Source of the DNA: an uncultured Chloroflexota bacterium
Lineage (GTDB): Bacteria; Chloroflexota; Anaerolineae; B4-G1; DUEL01
DNA length: 7,764 nucleotides
NCBI GenBank assembly: GCA_937138275.1
Contig: CAKZOY010000018.1
Span: 1 to 7,764 of the forward strand
Reading direction: 5' to 3'
Part shown: piece by piece, positions 1-4,845 of the stretch
Position numbering within the stretch: position 1 is the first letter of the stretch
How the letters are laid out: each line of letters begins with the position of its first letter
The notes under the pieces: model-generated
Databases searched by the model: none
Told to the model about the DNA's origin: nothing
The model's input: the letters and a program-made list of their open reading frames with translations, nothing else
Position numbers and translations under genes: made by a program

Positions 1-17
1 ACCCGGGCAAGGGATGG

Positions 18-69
18 GATACGACTTTGTGAGACTTTGTTAAAGACCGGGTGATACGACTTTATGAGA
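18..69. repeat. Two 17-bp direct repeats upstream of amrS
   Basis: The stretch GATACGACTTTGTGAGA (18-34) recurs as GATACGACTTTATGAGA (53-69), 16 of 17 bases identical and offset by 35 bp. A shorter internal echo, GACTTTGT, occurs at 24-31 and 33-40. No open frame here resembles a gene. The copies may be regulator sites or part of a dispersed intergenic repeat; the sequence does not decide between these. Confidence 0.6.
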
Positions 70-138
70 ATCAACAGGGACATTGGGAGATAGTTGGCTC
101 AAAGACCTGTCGGGAATGGGAGACTCCGCACAATTTTA

Positions 139-144
139 TATAAT
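139..144 (+). promoter_or_regulatory. Candidate -10 box (TATAAT) for amrS
   Basis: A perfect TATAAT lies in an AT-rich patch of otherwise GC-rich DNA, 32 bp before the ATG of the radical SAM gene. I see no TTGACA-like hexamer 16-18 bp upstream; the nearest TTG-containing hexamer (TTGGCT, 93-98) is too far away. Transcription from here would start near 150, inside the 10-bp repeat that follows. The -10 match alone makes this a moderate to weak call. Confidence 0.35.
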
Positions 145-173
145 TCTGTGTATTTCTGTGTCCTTCTGTGGCG
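144..173 (+). repeat. Three tandem 10-bp TTCTGTG units running into the amrS start
   Basis: TTCTGTG occurs exactly every 10 bp at 144, 154 and 164, giving the units TTCTGTGTAT, TTCTGTGTCC and TTCTGTGGCG. The array ends 4 bp before the ATG at 177 and takes the place where a Shine-Dalgarno would be expected; no GGAGG-like site is visible. Its end (CTGTGGCGAAA) resembles the end of the element at 3660-3732 (CTGTGGTGAAA), so the two may be members of one dispersed family. That relation is inferred. Confidence 0.65.
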
Positions 174-176
174 AAA

Positions 177-1427
177 ATGAAGGGGTGGACGCGACGTCGG
201 TTTTTGAATGCGCTGGTGGTCACGGGCGGCGTCGGGTTGGGGATCGCCGCCGGATGGAACCCACGGTGGTGGGAGCGGGAGGTCGTCGGGGCATCGTCCC
301 CTTCCCCTACTCCCACCCCACCCACGCCCTGGTCGGTGGAGGCTGCCTACGCCGTCCCGACGGTGGAGGAGGGAACACTGAACTGCGCCGCCTGCCACGG
401 GGATGCCGAACCCGCCCTCCCCGTCACCTACTGCCATACGCCCCACACGGGCACCTACGTCCATTGCAACCTCTGCCCCCACGGTTGCTTGATCGCCGAG
501 GGGCAGCGGGGACGCTGTCGGGTGCGGGAGAACCGCGGCGGGCGCCTGTTTTCCGTCGTCTTCGGCAACCCGTGCGCCGTCCACGTGGACCCCATTGAAA
601 AGAAGCCGTTCTACCATTTCCTGCCCACCGCAGCGACCTTCTCGCTGGCGACCGCCGGGTGCAACCTGCGCTGTCTCTACTGCCAGAACTGGACGATTTC
701 CCAGTTCCCGCCTGAGGAGACGGAGAACGTGGACCTGCCGCCGGAGCGGGTGGTGCGCGCGGCGATGAGGGCCGAAGCGCCGGTCGTCGCATACACCTAC
801 ACCGAACCGATCGTCTTCTACGAATATATGCTGGAGACGGCGCGGCAGGCGCGGGCAGCCGGGCTGAAGAACGTCGTCGTCTCCGCCGGGTTCATCAATC
901 CGGAGCCGTTGCGGGCCCTCTGCGCCACGGTGGATGCCATCAAGATTGACCTGAAGGGGTACGACGAACGCTTTTACCGGGAAATCTGCGGGGGGAGACT
1001 GCAACCCGTCCTGGAGGCCATCCGCGTCATCCACGAGAGCGGCATCCATCTGGAGATTGTCAACCTGGTGGTGCCGACGCTGAACGACAGTCTGGACCAG
1101 TTGCGGGCGCTATCCCGCTGGCTGGCGCGGGAGATCAGCCCCGACGTCCCGCTGCACTTCACCCGTTTCCATCCGAACTACAAACTGACCAATCTGCCGC
1201 CGACGCCCGTGGAGACGCTGGAAAAGGCACGGGAGATCGCCCTGGCGGAGGGGATGCGGTTCGTCTACGTCGGGAACGTCTGGGGGCATCCGGGGAATCA
1301 CACATACTGCCCCCGCTGTGGGGAGGTGCTGATCGCCCGCGAAGGCTTCAGCGTGACGGCGTATCACCTTCAGGACGGCGCCTGCGCCTACTGTGGCGAA
1401 CCGATTCCCGGAGTGTGGTGGAAGTAG
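177..1427 (+). CDS. amrS: AmmeMemoRadiSam system radical SAM enzyme (AmrS-like) with Tat signal
   Basis: A 416-residue radical SAM protein of the AmrS family, the partner of Memo-like and AMMECR1-like proteins; the reaction is not established to my knowledge. I chose ATG 177 over in-frame GTG 168; neither has a clear ribosome site. Residues 5-11 read TRRRFLN, matching the twin-arginine consensus, followed by a hydrophobic stretch to about residue 27 and a Pro/Ser/Thr linker near residues 41-51. A CAACH motif (70-74) resembles a haem c site. The family Cys cluster CNLCPHGC...C follows (C97, C100, C104, C114). The 4Fe-4S radical SAM motif CNLRCLYC is at 162-169, and a C-terminal zinc-ribbon-like CPRC...CAYC at 378-406 ends in the family-typical PGVWW. 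A cytoplasmic radical SAM enzyme is expected to lack an export signal, so the N-terminus is odd. The amrA and amrB partners are not in the window. The stop codon lies inside the heptamer repeat. Confidence 0.9.
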   Translation: MKGWTRRRFLNALVVTGGVGLGIAAGWNPRWWEREVVGASSPSPTPTPPTPWSVEAAYAVPTVEEGTLNCAACHGDAEPALPVTYCHTPHTGTYVHCNLCPHGCLIAEGQRGRCRVRENRGGRLFSVVFGNPCAVHVDPIEKKPFYHFLPTAATFSLATAGCNLRCLYCQNWTISQFPPEETENVDLPPERVVRAAMRAEAPVVAYTYTEPIVFYEYMLETARQARAAGLKNVVVSAGFINPEPLRALCATVDAIKIDLKGYDERFYREICGGRLQPVLEAIRVIHESGIHLEIVNLVVPTLNDSLDQLRALSRWLAREISPDVPLHFTRFHPNYKLTNLPPTPVETLEKAREIALAEGMRFVYVGNVWGHPGNHTYCPRCGEVLIAREGFSVTAYHLQDGACAYCGEPIPGVWWK

Positions 1428-1500
1428 CAGGTAGCAGGCAGCAGGTAGCAGGCAGCAGGTAGCAGGCAGCAGGTAGCAGGCAGCAGGCAGCAGGTAGCAG
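1424..1500. repeat. Eleven-copy tandem heptamer GYAGCAG
   Basis: Seventy-seven bases consist of eleven perfect 7-bp units that differ only at the second base: GTAGCAG (T) or GCAGCAG (C), in the order T T C T C T C T C C T. The first unit overlaps the end of amrS and supplies its TAG stop. Heptamer arrays of this kind occur between genes in cyanobacteria and some Chloroflexota (general knowledge). Copy number probably varies by slippage. There are no spacers, so this is not a CRISPR array. Confidence 0.95.
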
Positions 1501-1511
1501 GGCCCAGCCCC

Positions 1512-1537
1512 TTACGTTTTACTTTATTACGTTTTAC
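1512..1537. repeat. Direct repeat TTACGTTTTAC before ruvB
   Basis: TTACGTTTTAC occurs at 1512-1522 and again at 1527-1537, separated by TTTA. It is an AT-rich island between the heptamer array and the ruvB start at 1548. It could hold the ruvB promoter, but no convincing -35/-10 pair is visible. The GGA at 1538-1540 is only a weak Shine-Dalgarno for ruvB. Confidence 0.6.
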
Positions 1538-1547
1538 GGAATACGCT

Positions 1548-2567
1548 ATGGAACCCCGAATCATCTCACCGCGCGTCCGACCGGAGGAGGCACAACTGGA
1601 CCAGGCGCTTCGTCCGCAGCGGCTGGACGACCTGATCGGCCAGGACCGGTTGCGGGAGAATCTGCGCATTCTGATTGAAGCCGCTCGCCAGCGGGGGGAA
1701 GCGCTGGACCACGTTCTCTTCTACGGCCCGCCGGGCCTGGGCAAGACCACCCTGGCCCACATCGTCGCCCATGAGATGGGAGTGCCCATCCGGGTCACCG
1801 CCGGGCCGGCCATTGAGCGGGCCGGAGACCTGGCTGCCATCCTGAGCGGTTTGCGGGAGAAAGAGGTGTTGTTCGTTGACGAAATCCATCGGCTGGCGCG
1901 GGCCGTGGAGGAAATCCTCTACCCGGCGATGGAAGACTTTATGCTGGACATCGTGGTGGGGAAAGGACCGGCGGCCCGTTCCATCCGCCTGCACCTGCCC
2001 CGCTTCACCGTCGTCGGCGCGACGACCCGGCTGGCCCTGCTGACGGCCCCCCTGCGCTCCCGTTTCGGAGCCACCTTCCGCGTGGACTACTACGACCAGG
2101 CGGCGATGGAGGCCATCGTCCGGCGGGCGGCGGGCGTCCTGGGCCTGACGGTGGACGACGCAGGAGTGACGGAGATCGCCCGCCGCGGCCGGGGCACCCC
2201 ACGGGTGGCGATCCGTCTCCTCAAGCGGGTGCGGGACTACGCCCAGGTCCGCTACGACGGCCGCGTCACCGGGGAAGTAGCCCGGGAGGCGCTGGAGTTG
2301 CTGGAAGTGGACGAACTGGGCCTGGACGACCTGGACCGGCGGGTGCTGCGGACAATCATTGAGAAATTCGGCGGCGGCCCGGTAGGTCTGGATACCATCG
2401 CTGCGGCGGTGAGCGAGGAGGCAGATACGGTAATGGACGTGATAGAGCCGTATCTGCTGCAATTGGGCTTTCTGGAGCGCACCCCGCGCGGTCGGGTCGC
2501 TACAGCCCGGGCCTACGAGCATCTGGGCATCCCATACACCCGTCCCGAACAACCGACGCTGTTCTGA
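1548..2567 (+). CDS. ruvB: Holliday junction branch migration DNA helicase RuvB
   Basis: A 339-residue AAA+ ATPase of normal RuvB length. In the RuvABC resolvasome, RuvB hexamers pump DNA through the RuvA-bound Holliday junction during recombinational repair. Visible marks in order: the N-terminal LRP...LIGQ signature (21-32), Walker A GPPGLGKTT (60-68), Walker B LFVDEIH (108-114), sensor 1 GATTR (157-161), the arginine-finger segment PLRSRFG (168-174, R170), sensor 2 GTPR (216-219), and the C-terminal winged-helix domain with RGRVAT near 314-319. Every key residue is present, so it should be active. The start at ATG 1548 gives the family-typical N-terminus although its ribosome site is weak. 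ruvA and ruvC are not adjacent, so the gene stands alone here, 90 bp before an unrelated phosphatase. Confidence 0.98.
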   Translation: MEPRIISPRVRPEEAQLDQALRPQRLDDLIGQDRLRENLRILIEAARQRGEALDHVLFYGPPGLGKTTLAHIVAHEMGVPIRVTAGPAIERAGDLAAILSGLREKEVLFVDEIHRLARAVEEILYPAMEDFMLDIVVGKGPAARSIRLHLPRFTVVGATTRLALLTAPLRSRFGATFRVDYYDQAAMEAIVRRAAGVLGLTVDDAGVTEIARRGRGTPRVAIRLLKRVRDYAQVRYDGRVTGEVAREALELLEVDELGLDDLDRRVLRTIIEKFGGGPVGLDTIAAAVSEEADTVMDVIEPYLLQLGFLERTPRGRVATARAYEHLGIPYTRPEQPTLF

Positions 2568-2645
2568 GGTAACCATCTGGCCCGCTCTGGACGGGACTGG
2601 CCGCTACCGGCTGCCTGCCATTTCATCACTCCACCAATATCCGCC

Positions 2646-2653
2646 AAGGAGGT
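2646..2653 (+). promoter_or_regulatory. Strong Shine-Dalgarno for the PAP2 phosphatase
   Basis: AAGGAGGT is a near-perfect anti-16S complement, ending 4 bp before ATG 2658, and fixes that start. It is the strongest ribosome site in the window. The rest of the 90-bp ruvB-PAP2 gap (2568-2657) shows no clear terminator or promoter. Confidence 0.85.
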
Positions 2654-2657
2654 CCTT

Positions 2658-3533
2658 ATGCAACCGATTATGGAATGGGGTCTTGGCATCATCGCCACAC
2701 TTCAGCGACTCAGCCCTGCACTGGACTGGCCCTTCCGGATATTCACGTTTATGGGCGAGGAGGAATTCTTCCTGATCCTCCTGCCCCTTATCTACTGGTG
2801 TCTGGACCGGCGCACGGGCGCCCGCCTGACGGTCGTATTCCTCCTCTGCGCCTACACCAACGCGGTGGCAAAGACCCTGGCCGCGCTCCCGCGTCCAGAG
2901 GCCTACGCGCCCGGGCGGGTAAACGTCCTCTGGGACGCCACCGGCTACGGCTTCCCCAGCGGTCACACCCAGAGTGCGGTCGTCGTCTGGGGATATCTGG
3001 CCTCCCAGGTTCACCGCCGCTGGCTCTGGATACTGGCCGGGGTGATGATGTTCTTCATCCCCCTATCCCGCGTCTACCTGGGCGTCCACTTCCCCCATGA
3101 CGTTCTCGGCGGCTACATCATCGGTCTGGTCCTCCTGCTCCTGTACCTCTGGCTGGAGCCGGGAGCGGAGGGGTGGCTGGACCGACAGGGTCTGACGGGG
3201 CGGTTGGGCATCGCCATCGGCGTGCCGCTTCTGCTGATGCTTCTCTTCCTCACCGAAGATGGCGTCACCGAAGGGGCCGCACTGATGGGCATGGGCGTGG
3301 GCTTTGTCCTGGAACGGCGCTGGGTGCGCTTTGACGTGGGCGGCCCGGTATGGAAGCGGGTCATTCGCTTCCTGCTGGGTGTGGCGGTTCTCTTCGGCCT
3401 GTGGATGGGGCTGCGGGTGGCTTTTGCCGATCTGGAACCGGCGCTCCTGTTCCGCTTCGTCCGCTACGGCCTGGTGGGCCTGTGGGGCGGCGTCGGCGCG
3501 CCGTGGGTCTTCCGCCGCCTGGGGCTGGCATAG
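2658..3533 (+). CDS. PAP2-family membrane phosphatase
   Basis: A 291-residue polytopic membrane protein of the type-2 phosphatidic acid phosphatase family, which removes phosphate from lipid phosphates or diphosphates (phosphatidate, phosphatidylglycerophosphate or undecaprenyl diphosphate, depending on the member). All three catalytic motifs are intact: KTLAALPRP (K72, R79, P80), PSGH (100-103, H103 as acid/base) and SRVYLGVHFPHD (S137, R138, nucleophile H144, D148). The N-terminal GEEEFF...YWCLDRRTG segment (33-54) is typical of the bacterial subgroup annotated simply as 'phosphatase PAP2'. Hydrophobic segments lie near 36-48, 57-73, 104-117, 122-137, 150-165, 183-198 and 236-256, so a C-terminal extension of further membrane spans follows the catalytic core. 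The substrate cannot be told from sequence, and the neighbours (ruvB and an ABC exporter) give no clue. Confidence 0.93.
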   Translation: MQPIMEWGLGIIATLQRLSPALDWPFRIFTFMGEEEFFLILLPLIYWCLDRRTGARLTVVFLLCAYTNAVAKTLAALPRPEAYAPGRVNVLWDATGYGFPSGHTQSAVVVWGYLASQVHRRWLWILAGVMMFFIPLSRVYLGVHFPHDVLGGYIIGLVLLLLYLWLEPGAEGWLDRQGLTGRLGIAIGVPLLLMLLFLTEDGVTEGAALMGMGVGFVLERRWVRFDVGGPVWKRVIRFLLGVAVLFGLWMGLRVAFADLEPALLFRFVRYGLVGLWGGVGAPWVFRRLGLA

Positions 3534-3545
3534 GGCCGCGCTGCA

Positions 3546-3559
3546 GCGATTGAAATCGC
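3546..3559. repeat. Small palindrome GCGATT-GA-AATCGC
   Basis: Perfect 6-bp arms (3546-3551 and 3554-3559) around GA, just after the PAP2 stop. Flanking CTGCA (3541-3545) and TGCAG (3583-3587) also pair, enclosing a GC-rich stretch, so a larger cruciform is possible. No T-run follows, so it is not a classic intrinsic terminator. Confidence 0.5.
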
Positions 3560-3586
3560 CCCCTGCGGGCCTGCGGCCGTGTTGCA

Positions 3587-3615
3587 GTAGGGGCAGGTCT
3601 GAGACCTGCCCCTAC
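3587..3615. repeat. 29-bp palindrome with 14-bp perfect arms
   Basis: GTAGGGGCAGGTCT (3587-3600) is mirrored exactly by AGACCTGCCCCTAC (3602-3615) around a single G at 3601. The loop is too small for a normal RNA hairpin without opening the centre pairs. No T-tract follows on either strand, so this is more likely a dispersed DNA palindrome or a protein site than a terminator. The lack of copies elsewhere in the window leaves its family status open. Confidence 0.9.
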
Positions 3616-3659
3616 AAACCCCCTCCCCAAGCGGCCGGGCCTGTATGCTGTCCCCATTT

Positions 3660-3732
3660 TTCGTGTAATTCGTGCAATTCGTTGCTAAAAAACCTCCGCT
3701 CCCTCCGTGCCCCTGTGGTGAAAGAACACGAA
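3660..3732. repeat. 73-bp element: two sets of three 9-bp units with inverted ends
   Basis: The first set is TTCGTGTAA, TTCGTGCAA, TTCGTTGCT at 3660, 3669 and 3678. An A6 run (3687-3692) follows, then the second set CCTCCGCTC, CCTCCGTGC, CCCTGTGGT at 3693, 3702 and 3711. The outer ends TTCGTGT (3660-3666) and ACACGAA (3726-3732) are 7-bp inverted repeats. Such phrases recur between genes in several bacterial phyla as far as I recall, with unknown function. The end (CTGTGGTGAAA) resembles that of the array at 144-176. There is no coding potential. Confidence 0.65.
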
Positions 3733-3734
3733 GA

Positions 3735-3750
3735 CTGGCGAAACCGCCAG
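3735..3750. promoter_or_regulatory. Palindrome CTGGCG-AAAC-CGCCAG overlapping the -35 region
   Basis: Perfect 6-bp arms (3735-3740 and 3745-3750) lie directly upstream of the TACAAT box and cover the place where the -35 hexamer should be. This placement is what an operator for a dimeric regulator would look like. It could also be a chance hairpin in GC-rich DNA. Confidence 0.4.
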
Positions 3751-3763
3751 AATGCGGTACAAT
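3735..3763 (+). promoter_or_regulatory. Candidate sigma-70-type promoter for the ABC exporter operon
   Basis: The -10 box TACAAT (3758-3763) matches the consensus at 5 of 6 positions. The hexamer 17 bp upstream, CTGGCG (3735-3740), is a poor -35 (3 of 6). Transcription would start near 3770 and give a leader of about 50 bases before ATG 3820. Position ahead of an operon and after a repeat-rich gap supports the call. Confidence 0.5.
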
Positions 3764-3776
3764 AGAACTCCGAAAC

Positions 3777-3809
3777 CTCCCGGCCCCCACCCTGGCCGGG
3801 AGTCGTTTT
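3777..3809 (+). terminator. Terminator-like leader hairpin before the ABC exporter
   Basis: CTCCCGGCC (3777-3785) and GGCCGGGAG (3794-3802) form a perfect 9-bp, very GC-rich stem with an 8-base loop, followed by TCGTTTT (3803-3809). It sits between the candidate promoter and the ribosome site, inside the leader of the ABC operon rather than after a gene. This is the layout of a transcription attenuator. The U-tract is short and interrupted, so it may simply be a 5' stabilising hairpin. Confidence 0.5.
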
Positions 3810-3810
3810 G

Positions 3811-3815
3811 AGGAG
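3811..3815 (+). promoter_or_regulatory. Shine-Dalgarno fixing the ABC ATPase start
   Basis: AGGAG ends 4 bp before ATG 3820. An upstream in-frame TTG at 3808 has no ribosome site of its own and would put this motif inside the coding region, so ATG 3820 is preferred. Confidence 0.8.
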
Positions 3816-3819
3816 TCCG

Positions 3820-4845
3820 ATGAACACCGACCTGGCAATTGAGACCCACAATTTAGGACGCATCTACACCATCCGCAACCGGCGGGAACGGCGGGTCCGC
3901 CGGGAGATCGTCGCCTTGCAGGACGTCAACCTGCAGATTCCGCGGGGCGAACTCTTCGGCCTTCTGGGACCCAACGGCGCCGGGAAGACCACGCTCATCA
4001 AAATCCTGACCACCCTTCTGGCCCCCACCTCCGGCTGGGCGCGGGTGGCGGGCTACGACGTGGTGCGGGAGCCCCAGAAAATCCGCCCGCGTATCAACAT
4101 GGTCTCCGGCGGTGAGTCCTCCGGCTACGGCCTCCTTACCGTTCGGGAGAATCTCTGGATGTTCGCCCAGTTCTACGGCCTCCCCTCGCGCGAGGCGAAC
4201 CGGCGCATTGAGGAACTTCTCCGCCGCATCGGCCTGGAGGACCGTATCCACACCAAATCGTCCGACCTCTCCACCGGCCTGCGGCAGAAGATGAACATCG
4301 TCCGCGGCTTCCTCACCGATCCGGAAATCCTCTTCCTGGACGAGCCGACGCTGGGGCTGGACGTCAACGCGGCGCGGGATGTACGGCGGTTCGTCCGGGA
4401 GTGGCTGGACGTCCACCCCGACCGCACCGTCCTCCTGACCACCCACTACATGGTGGAGGCGGACGAACTCTGCGACCGGGTCGCCATCATCAACCAGGGG
4501 CAGGTGCTGGCCTGCGATTCGCCGGAAAACCTCAAGCGCCGCCTGGAACGGGACGCCCTCTTTGAGATTGAAATCACCTCCCCCAACGGCCTCACGGGCG
4601 CCATCCTGGAGGCCATCCCCGGCGTTCGCCGGGCGCTGCTGACGGAGACCAACGGCGGGGCGCGGCTGGACCTCACCCTGGTGGCCGATTCTGCCCTGCC
4701 GGATGTCATTTCGGTGTTGACCGAACGATCGGTACGGGTTCGTCACCTCACCAAGCGGGAGCCCACCCTGGAGGACGTCTTCGTGGAACTGGTGGGGAAA
4801 CCGATGGCCGAGGCGGAGAAGCGGGAGGACGAAGATGAGCCGTGA
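3820..4845 (+). CDS. ABC-2 type exporter, ATP-binding protein
   Basis: A 341-residue nucleotide-binding subunit of the DrrA/NatA-like ABC-2 exporter class; it powers the two permeases encoded next. Motifs in order: Walker A GPNGAGKTT (50-58), a region at 94-106 that lacks the usual Q-loop glutamine (it reads MVSGGESSGYG), signature LSTGLRQ in place of LSGGQ (150-156), Walker B ILFLDEPT (170-177) with catalytic E176, D-loop GLDV (179-182) and H-loop TTHYM (207-211, H209). The C-terminal REPTLEDVFVELVGK (313-327) is typical of drug or polysaccharide exporter ATPases of this class. A long basic insertion RNRRERRVRR (20-29) precedes the first strand. The last 11 bp overlap the first permease gene. 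Substrate unknown; lantibiotic, drug or lipid export are all possible. A regulatory leader may precede the gene. Confidence 0.95.
   Translation: MNTDLAIETHNLGRIYTIRNRRERRVRREIVALQDVNLQIPRGELFGLLGPNGAGKTTLIKILTTLLAPTSGWARVAGYDVVREPQKIRPRINMVSGGESSGYGLLTVRENLWMFAQFYGLPSREANRRIEELLRRIGLEDRIHTKSSDLSTGLRQKMNIVRGFLTDPEILFLDEPTLGLDVNAARDVRRFVREWLDVHPDRTVLLTTHYMVEADELCDRVAIINQGQVLACDSPENLKRRLERDALFEIEITSPNGLTGAILEAIPGVRRALLTETNGGARLDLTLVADSALPDVISVLTERSVRVRHLTKREPTLEDVFVELVGKPMAEAEKREDEDEP

Noticed and set aside
384..398. Separate c-type cytochrome gene
   Set aside because: The CxxCH lies inside the single continuous radical SAM frame, with no separate start or second complete haem site.
99..1049. 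Long open frame on the minus strand opposite amrS
   Set aside because: It lies opposite a gene with clear family motifs. The translation is Arg/Gly/Pro-rich without domains, as expected for GC-rich antisense frames.
1424..1500. CRISPR array
   Set aside because: The repeats are 7 bp and directly contiguous with no spacers, and no cas gene is nearby.
1566..2576. 336-codon minus-strand frame opposite ruvB
   Set aside because: Its product has no recognisable motif and is rich in Gln, Arg and His. ruvB is certain on the other strand over the same DNA.
2568..2657. Terminator or promoter between ruvB and PAP2
   Set aside because: Only 4-bp stems and no plausible -35/-10 pair could be found; only the Shine-Dalgarno at 2646-2653 is supported.
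3587..3615. Intrinsic terminator of the PAP2 gene
   Set aside because: No T-run follows on either strand and the loop is a single base, so the palindrome does not fit a rho-independent terminator.
3304..3765. + strand frame overlapping the end of the PAP2 gene and the repeat-rich gap
   Set aside because: It starts inside the PAP2 coding region in another frame and runs through palindromes and repeats. The Cys/Trp/Pro-rich translation looks random.
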